In this document: one piece after another, positions 9,156-17,252 of the stretch
Numbering within the stretch: position 1 is the first letter of the stretch
How the letters are laid out: each line of letters starts with the position of its first letter
Origin: Vibrio gigantis
GTDB taxonomy: Bacteria; Pseudomonadota; Gammaproteobacteria; Enterobacterales; Vibrionaceae
NCBI RefSeq assembly: GCF_024347515.1
Contig: NZ_AP025493.1
Span: 930,001-994,000, forward strand
Direction of reading: 5' to 3'
Length of the DNA stretch: 64,000 nt
Made by a program: the position numbers and the translations under genes
Notes under the pieces: model-generated
Told to the model about the DNA's origin: nothing
Database searches by the model: none
The model's input: the letters and a program-made list of their open reading frames with translations, nothing else

Positions 9156-9738
9156 GGCATCTTTGAATAGGGCATCTTTAAACTTAGAACAAGTTTGGGC
9201 CGAGTATCAACAAGCGTTGAAGTCGTTTCTGCACTCTAAGGTCAACAATGCAGCCGATGTAGAAGACTTGCTTCAAGAGATCTTGATTAAGACTTATCAA
9301 AATCTAGACAAGGTACAAGATGCGAGCAGTGTTAAGGCTTGGCTGTTCCAATTAGCCAATCACACGATCATCGACTTCTACCGTAAACACGCTCGCCAGC
9401 AACGTGACAGCCAGATTGATGCCGAAGATCTGTGGTTTACCGATTTAGACCACGATTCAGAATTCAAACAGAAGCTATCATTGTGTATCGAGCCCTTTAT
9501 TCAAGCACTGCCAGAGCAAAGTTCATCATTACTGCTTGCTGTTGACATCAAAGGTCAAAGCCAAAAAGATATCGCAGAGGCACAAAACATCAGCTACTCA
9601 ACGGTAAAATCCCGCGTTCAAAAAAGCCGAGGGGATCTTAAAAATCTGTTTGAAGAGTGCTGTAACCTGTCACTTGATCAGCAAGGTAATGTGATTGATT
9701 GCGATCTCAAACCTGACGCTGATTGCAGTAAGTGCTAA
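9139..9738 (+). CDS. sigZ: ECF-type RNA polymerase sigma factor, SigZ-like
   Basis: A 199-aa ECF sigma factor. Region 2 spans about 30-85 (ADVEDLLQEILIKTYQN, AWLFQLANHTIIDFYRK). Region 4 spans about 120-175, with the helix-turn-helix IAEAQNISYSTVKSRVQKSR. The start at ATG 9139 overlaps arsR; the frame extends upstream to 9109 but without a good site. The C-terminal tail is unusual for its cysteines (EECCNLS, then CDLKPDADCSKC), hinting at direct thiol or metal sensing in place of an anti-sigma factor, none of which is adjacent. It is co-transcribed with arsR. Confidence 0.85.
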   Translation: MNSATKASLNRASLNLEQVWAEYQQALKSFLHSKVNNAADVEDLLQEILIKTYQNLDKVQDASSVKAWLFQLANHTIIDFYRKHARQQRDSQIDAEDLWFTDLDHDSEFKQKLSLCIEPFIQALPEQSSSLLLAVDIKGQSQKDIAEAQNISYSTVKSRVQKSRGDLKNLFEECCNLSLDQQGNVIDCDLKPDADCSKC

Positions 9739-9764
9739 TCGTAATATTAGTTATTTAAATAAAC

Positions 9765-9801
9765 ACAACAAAGCCAGCAATTAGTGCTGGCTTTGTTGTT
9801 T
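9765..9801 (+). terminator. intrinsic terminator after sigZ
   Basis: Perfect 13-bp stem AACAAAGCCAGCA / TGCTGGCTTTGTT with loop ATTAG, then GTTTTC. Confidence 0.88.
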
Positions 9802-9855
9802 TCATAATCTGTAAATCACTTTGTTTAAGCTAACCTAGTGCTTGATCGAACCGAA

Positions 9856-10470
9856 CTATGCCGCTTCCGCTTTTACGACCGGTTGATAGCGCCCCGGTTT
9901 ATGGTTCATCGCCAAAATCAAGTTGGTGACTATTGCGCCCAGTACAGACAACAGAACCAATGACACATCAACGATAAACAGTGACAGCACAACAATCGTG
10001 CAGTCTAGTGCCATCTGAACCTTACCCGCACGAATTCCAAAACGTTCTTGTAGGAACAGCGCCAGAATATTAAAGCCGCCCAAGCTCATCTTGTGACGGA
10101 AAATCACCAACATACCAGTACCAATTAACCCGCCGCCAAGTAATGCTGCATACAGTGCATGAATCTCGGCGATCTGAATCACGTGATATAAGTGATCCAC
10201 TGCGAACGAAACTATCGAAACTGCAATAAAAGTATTGATTGTGAAACGCCACCCCATACGAGCGACGGATAAAATATAGAAAGGTAAGTTTAGTGCGAAG
10301 AACACTTGGCCAAAGCTTAGGTCTGTTATTTTGGTGATGAAGATTGCTAGACCAGCGGTGCCTCCGGTGAGCAAACCGACCTGATTGAAAAAGATAACGC
10401 CGAGTGATACCAATGCGCTACCTAAGATCAGTGCCAGCAAGTTTTCGCGAAGGTTATGATCTTTATCCAT
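9856..10470 (-). CDS. YitT-family (DUF161) integral membrane protein
   Basis: A 204-aa inner-membrane protein of the YitT/DUF161 family, whose function is unsettled. About five hydrophobic helices are visible, beginning with LLALILGSALVSLGVIFF. A conserved glycine-rich stretch follows (QVGLLTGGTAGLAIF), and LGGFNILALFLQERFGI falls in the second half. The Gram-positive C-terminal DUF2179 domain is missing, as in other short proteobacterial members. The start at 10470 is preferred for its GGAGAG site; an upstream ATG at 10500 has none. It is a single-gene unit. Confidence 0.85.
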   Translation of the reverse strand: MDKDHNLRENLLALILGSALVSLGVIFFNQVGLLTGGTAGLAIFITKITDLSFGQVFFALNLPFYILSVARMGWRFTINTFIAVSIVSFAVDHLYHVIQIAEIHALYAALLGGGLIGTGMLVIFRHKMSLGGFNILALFLQERFGIRAGKVQMALDCTIVVLSLFIVDVSLVLLSVLGAIVTNLILAMNHKPGRYQPVVKAEAA

Positions 10471-10867
10471 ATGAATGACTCTCCCTGAATCTTTTAACAT
10501 CGCGTTTCAGTCATGTTGAAACGATTTACGCCCAAATTTACGATGTTTAGCAGATAAGTCGAGCGAGTAGCCGATCTTGTGAGGTGATTAGTTTGTATAT
10601 TAGTTTTTACAGTTTTGTGAAATATCTCAATAAAGCAATCAGTTATGAACATGAAATCAAGTATCTATTCTGAATTACACGCTTCTACCGTTGAATCAGT
10701 GAGCTTAGCGTTTTCCTATTTATTGGTCATGTTTCATCCCAATTCCAGCGACGCATAGATCTATGCATAAAACGCATAGACTAAATCACAAATGGTCATT
10801 TGATACATATCTCACTCGTCATTATGATGCGCGACTTCTTACAACATAGAGCGCATGTAAACACCTT
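10471..10867. other. 397-bp intergenic region with a palindrome
   Basis: No gene is seen. It holds the promoters of the yitT-like gene and the His-rich/MFS pair. A perfect 14-bp palindrome GCATAGATCTATGC (10753-10766) is followed by a third half-site GCATAGA at 10774-10780. This is a candidate operator about 100 bp before the His-rich ORF. Confidence 0.45.
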
Positions 10868-11095
10868 ATGTTTTCACAATCTCTTTTTGCCCAACTGGCA
10901 AGAATGACGTTATTCCTCGTCATTAGTTTGGTTATTGTGCATCACAGTCAGCCATTGATTGATCTTCTGGCTCAGCATGCCGTAAGCAGTGGGTGCCACC
11001 AGCAGTCAGGCCATGATCATTCTGGGCACGAACACCACCACGAAATGACTGACCAACACATGTCTGCGCAAGAGCACTCACATCATCACCATTAA
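10868..11095 (+). CDS. small His-rich exported or membrane-anchored protein
   Basis: A 75-aa protein with a hydrophobic N-terminal segment (residues ~8-27, LARMTLFLVISLVIV) and a C-terminal half dominated by histidine (HDHSGHEHHHE, ending EHSHHHH), plus one cysteine. This composition suggests divalent metal binding (Ni, Co, Zn or Cu) on the periplasmic side. No strong ribosome-binding site is visible before the ATG, which lowers confidence in the start. The stop is 15 nt before the MFS gene, so the two are probably co-transcribed. I do not recognise the family. Confidence 0.6.
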   Translation: MFSQSLFAQLARMTLFLVISLVIVHHSQPLIDLLAQHAVSSGCHQQSGHDHSGHEHHHEMTDQHMSAQEHSHHHH

Positions 11096-11110
11096 TTTAA
11101 GAGTATTAGA

Positions 11111-12322
11111 ATGAGCATTTTCCGTTTTCCTTTACTGGTATGGCTTGGGATCGGCACACTTATTATCAGTCTAGGGATCAGACAATCATTCGGCATTTTC
11201 ATGATGCCAATTTCAGAGCATTTCGGCACGGGTCGAGAGTTTTTCAGCTTCGCTATTGCTCTACAAAACCTGTTGTTCGGTGTGTTCCAACCTTTTGTTG
11301 GTATGGCTGCTGACAAATGGGGAGCAAGACGCATCATTATTGCTGGCGCATGTGCTTACGGTTTGGGTTTACTTCTTACCTCTATTTCTACCGAATCAAG
11401 CATGCTTTACGTTTCATTGGGCGCACTGGTTGGCCTTGGATTAAGTGCTACGAGCTATGTGATCGTGTTGGGTGCTGTCGCGAAAGTAGTACCCGCAGAA
11501 CACGCAGCTAAAGCATTCGGTTTAACCACGGCTGCCGGTTCATTTGGTATGTTCGCGGTGATTCCGGGCGCGCAATACATGTTGAACGAATTCGATTGGC
11601 AAAGTGCGATGCAAGTGTTTGGAGTATTGTGTTGTTTGATGATCTCTTTTGCACTGTTCATGCGTGCGCCCAAAGCGGCATCAAACAAACAGGCTCAAGC
11701 AGAAGACAATCAAACATTGAAAGAAGCGTTGTCTGAAGCGTTCTCTAACAAAAGTTACTGGTTGATTCACGCTGGCTTCTTTGTGTGTGGTTTCCACGTG
11801 ATGTTTATTGCGACACACTTGCCAAGTTACTTAGCAGACAAGAATTTACCTGCGAGCAGCGCAGCGATGGCACTGGCTTATGTCGGTATCTTTAACATCT
11901 TCGGATCTTACTTCTGGGGTGTAATGGGCGATAAGTTTAGTAAGCGTCATGTAATGTCGGCACTGTATTTAGTGCGTACAGTGGTTATTGGTGCGTTTGT
12001 GACTCTACCAGTAACGGAATCAACCGCAGCTATCTTCGGCGGGGCAATTGGATTCTGTTGGTTAGGTACAGTACCGCTAACTTCTGGCTTAGTTCGTCAG
12101 ATCTTCGGTGCACGTTACCTATCGACTTTGTATGGCTTGGTTTTCTTCACTCACCAAGTGGGTAGTTTCTTAGGCGCTTGGGTTGGTGGTCGTATTTACG
12201 ATTACTATGGATCTTACGAGCCAATTTGGTGGTCAACGGTGGTATTGGCATTTGCAGCAGCGCTTATCCATTTACCAATCAATGACAAGCCGATTGAGCG
12301 CATCAAATTGGCAATGGCTTAA
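11111..12322 (+). CDS. MFS transporter, monocarboxylate-porter-like
   Basis: A 403-aa major facilitator with about 12 helices in two halves and a cytoplasmic loop near 190-215 (MRAPKAASNKQAQAED). The loop after helix 2 carries the MFS signature-like GMAADKWGARR. The opening LGIRQSFGIFMMPISEHFG resembles bacterial MCT/oxalate-formate-antiporter-type members. The substrate cannot be named. The His-rich peptide encoded immediately upstream raises the possibility of metal or metal-chelate transport, but that is inference from context only. Confidence 0.8.
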   Translation: MSIFRFPLLVWLGIGTLIISLGIRQSFGIFMMPISEHFGTGREFFSFAIALQNLLFGVFQPFVGMAADKWGARRIIIAGACAYGLGLLLTSISTESSMLYVSLGALVGLGLSATSYVIVLGAVAKVVPAEHAAKAFGLTTAAGSFGMFAVIPGAQYMLNEFDWQSAMQVFGVLCCLMISFALFMRAPKAASNKQAQAEDNQTLKEALSEAFSNKSYWLIHAGFFVCGFHVMFIATHLPSYLADKNLPASSAAMALAYVGIFNIFGSYFWGVMGDKFSKRHVMSALYLVRTVVIGAFVTLPVTESTAAIFGGAIGFCWLGTVPLTSGLVRQIFGARYLSTLYGLVFFTHQVGSFLGAWVGGRIYDYYGSYEPIWWSTVVLAFAAALIHLPINDKPIERIKLAMA

Positions 12323-12545
12323 CATTTAACACTGACTCCCCCAGCAGCGAAAATTGATAAGCAAACCAATAAGAAGTGGATATCGAAAGGAACACATCCT
12401 AAGATATTCGCTCTCTTTTTTATTGGGCGTTGAAATCGAAATTATAACTAGCGAAACTTGCATAAACCTCACTGAATAATAAGACTATTCCTGCCGTTTT
12501 ACTTTATAGTATTCGTTCTCCCCTTTTGAACTTATTCGCAGGCTT

Positions 12546-13271
12546 ATGGAATACCTAGATCAGACCGCTCTTATCGCGATGGCGCTCATTTTTGCCGGCT
12601 CGTTTGTACAAACAGCAATCGGCTTTGGCCTGGCTATTGTGGCTGCCCCGTTGTTGTTTTTGGTCTCACCTGACTATGTACCCGCGCCTATCTGTCTCGT
12701 TGGTCTGTTCATTTCTGTATTCAACGCGTTTAAACACCGAGCAAATATCTCTATTGGTGGATTGAAAATCGCACTATTAGGCCGAATTCCCGGTTCACTG
12801 GCAGGCGGTGCTTTGTTGGTGATGGTATCAACAAGCGTTTTGTCACTGTGGTTAGGCTTGTTGGTTGTATTCGCGGTGATTGTTAGTTTGCTTCCGTTTA
12901 GGTTAGAACCGACACCTGCAAAAATGGGCATCGCTGGGTTCTTCTCAGGCTTCTTCGGTACCAGTTCAGGCATTGGTGGTCCACCTATGGCACTCCTTCT
13001 TCAACACCATGATGCGAATCAGCTTCGTGGCAACCTTTCTGCATTCTTTGTGTTTAGTTCTATCATTTCATTACTGGTACAGATCCCAATTGGCTTCTTC
13101 ACAATGCATCATTTGATCATCACAATCCCGCTGCTTCCTGCCGCTTGGTTGGGTTACAAGGTGGCGTTATTGACGACGCAAAGCATTCCTAAAGAGAAGA
13201 TACGTATCGGCTCTTTGTTGCTATGTTCTATCAGTGGCTTTACTGCCATTTGGCAAGGCTTAGCTGGCTAG
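12546..13271 (+). CDS. TauE/SafE-family membrane transporter
   Basis: A 241-aa protein with about eight helices and the family's two repeated halves: GSFVQTAIGFGLAIVAAPLL near the N-terminus and FFSGFFGTSSGIGGPPMAL in the middle. TauE/SafE proteins export sulfite, sulfoacetate and related anions; here the substrate is unknown. It is a separate gene from the TauE/SafE protein at 54008-54748 in the SQ cluster and lies far from it. Its stop is about 70 nt before the YjbR-like gene. Confidence 0.85.
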   Translation: MEYLDQTALIAMALIFAGSFVQTAIGFGLAIVAAPLLFLVSPDYVPAPICLVGLFISVFNAFKHRANISIGGLKIALLGRIPGSLAGGALLVMVSTSVLSLWLGLLVVFAVIVSLLPFRLEPTPAKMGIAGFFSGFFGTSSGIGGPPMALLLQHHDANQLRGNLSAFFVFSSIISLLVQIPIGFFTMHHLIITIPLLPAAWLGYKVALLTTQSIPKEKIRIGSLLLCSISGFTAIWQGLAG

Positions 13272-13339
13272 CGCGAAGCAGAAACATCGATAAAGCAACA
13301 AGCACTAGGTCCAACACCAAACTATTGAAAGGGCGTTCT

Positions 13340-13702
13340 ATGACATACGATGAGTTCAATGCATTCTGTGAGTCGCAAGCAGCCACCAGCTATGTGATGC
13401 AATGGAATAGCTCTCACGTTTGGAAAGTGGGAGGGAAAGTGTTTGCGATTGGAGGTTGGGGGCCGAACGACGAGCCTGCATTTATCTTCAAAGCGTCCGA
13501 CCAGAATTTCGACTTTCTAAAAGAAGAGCCCGGTTATAAACCTGCACCCTACTTTGCTTCACGCGGAATGAAGTGGATTCAGCTGTTTGAGAGCACACCA
13601 GAAAGGGATGAGGAATTGAGATACTACCTCACTGAATCACACCGAATTGTCTCTTTAGGTCTAACCAAAAAGAAACAAGCAGAACTCGGGCTCAATCAGT
13701 AG
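13340..13702 (+). CDS. MmcQ/YjbR-family protein
   Basis: A 120-aa protein of the MmcQ/YjbR (DUF1801-like double-wing) family. The typical opening is present (MTYDEFNAFCESQAATSY), followed by HVWKVGGKVFAIGGW, FKASDQNFDFLKEEPGYKPAPY and the YYLTESHRIV segment near the C-terminus. The start at 13340 follows a GAAAGGG site; the frame runs further upstream into the tauE gene end but without support. The biochemical role of the family is not established, though DNA binding has been suggested. Confidence 0.85.
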   Translation: MTYDEFNAFCESQAATSYVMQWNSSHVWKVGGKVFAIGGWGPNDEPAFIFKASDQNFDFLKEEPGYKPAPYFASRGMKWIQLFESTPERDEELRYYLTESHRIVSLGLTKKKQAELGLNQ

Positions 13703-13794
13703 CTAGAATTTCTGCTTGTTAATAGGCCACCTAATACTAGATAACCTTTCAAAACTTTGGCGGCTATTAAAAGCTTAAGTCGCTCTTAAAAAAC

Positions 13795-14538
13795 TTAGGC
13801 CGTTCTAAGAAACTTGGGCAACAGAGGTTCGATTTTTTGCGTTGGCACCAGTGGCACCAATAAATAGATTAAACCCGAAAAAGCAATAGACGCCGCTAAG
13901 TCTTCGGGGCGATGCATGCCAAGCCAAACACGACTATAGGCAACGCCACCAGCCCAAATCAGCAAGCCGCCCACTAAGTAAAAACGCTTCGCTTCAAGAA
14001 ACAAACCACCAAAAAACGCCAGACACACGCCAACGAAAATCATGTGCCCAGATGGGAAAGAATAATCCGTCTCACCCAACCAATGACGCGTTCGCCAATC
14101 ACTGACCTTATCTTGCACAGATTCAATCGCTACGTTCTTTTCTACCAATGGCAACTCATAAAAGAGCTCTGGCATTTCAACTACTTCTTGCGTAACCAAA
14201 TACTCAGAATAAGGACGCGGGCTCTCTGTTGAATGCTTTAAGAAGGTCTTCGCAGCAAAGCTAAGCACCAACAAAATGCCTAGCTGCAAACAAAGGCTGA
14301 CCAGCTTAGCTTTGGAATACTTCATCGTGAGCACTACTAAAGACAAAACAGCGAGCGTTACCAAGAATCCTTGGTTGCCTGCTGAGTAAGTCACGAAAGT
14401 CATGAAGGCGCCATAGAAAGGCAAAACCGCACTTCCAAGGTCGAAATCAGATCCAAAGATCAAAAAGGGTACGAGAGAATACAAACTTAAAACGAGCAGT
14501 AATAAGCCTTTGGATTTGTTAGAGAGCAGAGAAGTCAT
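13795..14538 (-). CDS. pgpB: PAP2-superfamily lipid phosphatase, PgpB-like
   Basis: A 247-aa inner-membrane phosphatase. The three PAP2 signature motifs are visible in order: KTFLKHSTESPRPY (about 97-110), FPSGH (about 163-167) and SRVWLGMHRPEDL (about 206-218), with the catalytic histidines. About six helices and a long periplasmic loop between motifs 1 and 2 match E. coli PgpB in architecture and length (254 aa). PgpB dephosphorylates phosphatidylglycerophosphate and undecaprenyl pyrophosphate. Family certain; the exact orthology is likely but not proven. Confidence 0.82.
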   Translation of the reverse strand: MTSLLSNKSKGLLLLVLSLYSLVPFLIFGSDFDLGSAVLPFYGAFMTFVTYSAGNQGFLVTLAVLSLVVLTMKYSKAKLVSLCLQLGILLVLSFAAKTFLKHSTESPRPYSEYLVTQEVVEMPELFYELPLVEKNVAIESVQDKVSDWRTRHWLGETDYSFPSGHMIFVGVCLAFFGGLFLEAKRFYLVGGLLIWAGGVAYSRVWLGMHRPEDLAASIAFSGLIYLLVPLVPTQKIEPLLPKFLRTA

Positions 14539-14916
14539 GGCTAAGATCTTTTGGATAAAGTGGTCGGATGCTATCGCAGCTTAGCATCGCCAATATCAAT
14601 TTTATGTCAAAACGGTCAGTCAGCCGTCGTGGTGTAACAATATTCGATTAATGCGGTGCTTGAGTATTGATTCGATGAACCCTCACCCCATCACCAATAA
14701 TCTTTACCTCACTCATACGCATACCGACAGTAAAACCGACCAAAGACCAGCTGTACCTTACTAAACAATGCGGTGCTGTATTCTGCCGATAAAGTGAACA
14801 CTCACCGGGTTATCAGGCCAGAATCTGAAAAACTTTGCTGTCAGTCCTTTAAATCCACTATTGAAAGCATTACCATCTGGTCTGCTTTCAAGCAAAACAG
14901 ATTATTAATTTTTATT
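14539..14916. other. 378-bp intergenic region before the FMN riboswitch
   Basis: No gene is supported. It must hold the promoter for the riboswitch-ribB transcript on the plus strand and the pgpB-like promoter on the minus strand. I see no clear -10/-35 pair that I would commit to. Confidence 0.4.
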
Positions 14917-15058
14917 CTCAGGGCGGGGCGAAATTCCCCACCGGCGGTATGTCCTTAGCAAAATCTAAAGATAAGCCCGCGAGCGCTCGATTCGTCGAGG
15001 TCAGCAGATCTGGTGAGATGCCAGAGCCGACGGTCATAGTCCGGATGAGAGAGAATGA
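14917..15058 (+). ncRNA. FMN riboswitch (RFN element)
   Basis: Conserved RFN blocks occur in order: CTCAGGGCGGGGCGAAATTC, CCCACCGGCGGT, AGCCCGCGAGCG, then GGTCAGCAGATCTGGTGAGA, GCCAGAGCCGACGGTCATAG and TCCGGATGAGAGAGAAT. It binds FMN and controls ribB, which starts 188 nt downstream. Confidence 0.95.
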
Positions 15059-15071
15059 AAACACACTCGTT

Positions 15072-15168
15072 TAAGTTGGAAAGGCGTACCTATTTATTGG
15101 GTTCATGCCTCCAACTTAGGCGGGTGCATTTCGTTTTGGATAAAACCATAATGAGCTAAGGCCAACTT
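15072..15168 (+). promoter_or_regulatory. riboswitch expression platform with alternative pairing
   Basis: TAAGTTGGA (15072-15080) can pair with TCCAACTTA (15110-15118). Its core AAGTTGG can alternatively pair with CCAACTT at 15162-15168. The two pairings are mutually exclusive. No U-tract follows either, so control by a Rho site or by translation initiation is more likely than intrinsic termination. Confidence 0.5.
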
Positions 15169-15246
15169 GTAATGAGTCGGCTTTGTTGTGCTCGGTTGAG
15201 ATCCCTCATACAGCCCTGATTCTGGTGATATTTTAGGAGTTTAACC

Positions 15247-15903
15247 ATGAATCAGTCTTCACTACTTGCCGAATTTGGCGAACCAATCACTCGCGTTGAA
15301 AACGCACTGCAAGCCCTACGCGAAGGTCGTGGCGTACTTTTACTCGATGATGAAGATCGCGAGAACGAAGGCGACATCATCTACTCAGTAGAACACCTAA
15401 CTAATGCTCAAATGGCACTTATGATCCGCGAATGCAGCGGTATTGTGTGTCTGTGTCTCACAGACGAGCAAGCGAACCAACTTGAACTTCCACCTATGGT
15501 TGTTGATAACAACAGCGCAAACCAAACTGCGTTTACCGTAACCATCGAAGCAAAAGTGGGCGTTACAACAGGTGTTTCTGCCGCTGACCGTGTAACAACG
15601 ATCAAGACAGCTGCAAATCCAACAGCTAAGCCGACTGACCTTGCTCGCCCTGGTCACGTATTCCCACTGCGCGCTCGTAAAGGTGGCGTACTTGCTCGCC
15701 GCGGTCACACAGAAGGCACTGTGGATCTGATGCAAATGGCAGGTCTTCAATCAGCAGGTGTACTGTGTGAAGTAACCAACCCAGACGGTACGATGGCAAA
15801 AGCACCAGAGATCGTTGCTTTCGGTAAACTGCACAACATGCCAGTACTGACCATTGAAGATATGGTGATGTACCGCAACGAGTTCGATCTTAAGCTTGCA
15901 TAA
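15247..15903 (+). CDS. ribB: 3,4-dihydroxy-2-butanone 4-phosphate synthase
   Basis: A 218-aa enzyme, the length of E. coli RibB (217 aa). It converts ribulose 5-phosphate to 3,4-dihydroxy-2-butanone 4-phosphate plus formate, a riboflavin precursor. The active-site loop DDEDRENEGD (about 34-43) is intact, as are the RPGHVFPLRARKGG and RRGHTEGTVDL motifs. It is a stand-alone DHBP synthase without a fused GTP cyclohydrolase II domain. AGGAG precedes the ATG. Its expression is under the FMN riboswitch just upstream, and a long hairpin terminator follows. Confidence 0.97.
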   Translation: MNQSSLLAEFGEPITRVENALQALREGRGVLLLDDEDRENEGDIIYSVEHLTNAQMALMIRECSGIVCLCLTDEQANQLELPPMVVDNNSANQTAFTVTIEAKVGVTTGVSAADRVTTIKTAANPTAKPTDLARPGHVFPLRARKGGVLARRGHTEGTVDLMQMAGLQSAGVLCEVTNPDGTMAKAPEIVAFGKLHNMPVLTIEDMVMYRNEFDLKLA

Positions 15904-15957
15904 GGCTTAGTGCTTAATGACTCGCTTTGTAAGTCATTGAGCGCCGGATAAATATTG

Positions 15958-16017
15958 AAAGGCCTCATTCTTTAATGCTGTTTCTAGTGAGCGGCATTAA
16001 AGAGTGAGGCCTTTTTA
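15958..16017 (+). terminator. long intrinsic terminator after ribB
   Basis: AAAGGCCTCA-TTCTTTAATGC pairs with GCATTAAAGA-GTGAGGCCTTT, then TTTAATT. It is a stem of more than 18 bp. Confidence 0.88.
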
Positions 16018-16257
16018 ATTTCCTTATGGCAAGAAAAGTCAGCTCTGAAGTCAAAGATACATTCCACTTCTGATGGATAACCTCTCAAAAAAACCTGCAA
16101 AATATGAGAAACACTCACTCAAACAGTGAAGCTATGCACCAATGTTGATCATTCACAATCACCAACAAAACATAAGGCACTGAAACATAACATTTATTTA
16201 TTCTGGCACAGTGCCTGCACTACCACTAAATAGGTATTCAGATATTAGGAGTAGAAT

Positions 16258-17121
16258 ATGTTTGTGGTTATTTCAATGGGTTTATCCCTATTAGTCCTTG
16301 CCGCCCTGTTTCATTTCTCAAGGAAGAGACAAACAGCGCTATCACACAGGTTCGAAACGTTAGTTTTACTTAGAGAGTTATTGTCGTTATCACGCAAACA
16401 TCGTGCGGCAACGCATTATGCCCTGGCGTATAAGTTGTCTAGCGACTCGATTCGCAAAGTAAACGAGATTTACGACAACATTCTTGAGGTATCTGAGCTG
16501 CTTCAATCGCACGTCTCATTTGATAGCCGACCTATGTATCGCATCTACCATCTCAAGCTCATCGCCATGCATAGTGATTGGCAAAACCGCAGCTTAGTTC
16601 GCAACCAATCGATTCATGGAAAAACCATTCGTCACTGCATGTTCTTGATGGATGAGGTGATGATCGTATGGTTAATTCAATCTGAGCGTGAAGACATGAG
16701 CCGTGAGTACCACATGAACTGGCAACAGATCTTGGATTGCATGGAAATCCTGACCAAGTTACGAATGTCTATCCCTGGAATAGAGAAGGCGGATATGGAG
16801 AAGCCTGAGGAGTATTTAAGATTCAAATACTACGCGTCTCAGACACACAGAAAACTCAACCAATTATCGATTATCTGCCCGATTAGCAGTGGGTCACCGG
16901 TTTGTACACGAGCGATGCATGCACTTACAGAGATTGCATCAAGTAACGAAGCGACCCAACCGGCAGATAGCATGTACGAATTAACCAGTGATATCTCTAG
17001 CGTCGTGTCGCAAGTCTACGACCAAGTATTATCCGACATTACGAGAAGCTTGTATCAGCCTTTACCAAACATCAACGAAAAGGTGATAAACACTCGATTA
17101 TCCGTACATCATTATATGTAA
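16258..17121 (+). CDS. membrane-anchored helical protein, possibly NIT-domain-like
   Basis: A 287-aa protein I do not firmly recognise. One N-terminal membrane helix (residues ~3-20) is followed by a basic RKR stop and an all-helical soluble region. The segment LLRELLSLSRKHRAATHYAL and the later TIRHCMFLMDEVMIVWLIQ resemble the paired helices of nitrate/nitrite-sensing (NIT) domains. No output domain (kinase, EAL, MCP, ANTAR) is attached. It may be a stand-alone sensor or adaptor. A GGAG site precedes the ATG and a terminator follows. Confidence 0.55.
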   Translation: MFVVISMGLSLLVLAALFHFSRKRQTALSHRFETLVLLRELLSLSRKHRAATHYALAYKLSSDSIRKVNEIYDNILEVSELLQSHVSFDSRPMYRIYHLKLIAMHSDWQNRSLVRNQSIHGKTIRHCMFLMDEVMIVWLIQSEREDMSREYHMNWQQILDCMEILTKLRMSIPGIEKADMEKPEEYLRFKYYASQTHRKLNQLSIICPISSGSPVCTRAMHALTEIASSNEATQPADSMYELTSDISSVVSQVYDQVLSDITRSLYQPLPNINEKVINTRLSVHHYM

Positions 17122-17165
17122 AGACTTCGTGAGAGGAGAGCGTGCTGGAACTCTGAATTATTGAG

Positions 17166-17200
17166 TTCAAATCCGATATCACCATCGATATCGGATTTTT
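17166..17200 (+). terminator. intrinsic terminator after the NIT-like gene
   Basis: TCCGATATC pairs with GATATCGGA across a short ACCATC loop, followed by TTTTT. Confidence 0.82.
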
Positions 17201-17252
17201 GTATTTATGGACTTTTAAATTTCTATCGCTACGTCTCGTGACCTATAAAGTT

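Noticed and set aside
12546..13271. TauE/SafE protein as part of the sulfosugar system
   Set aside because: It is more than 30 kb from the SQ island, in an unrelated context; the island has its own TauE/SafE gene.
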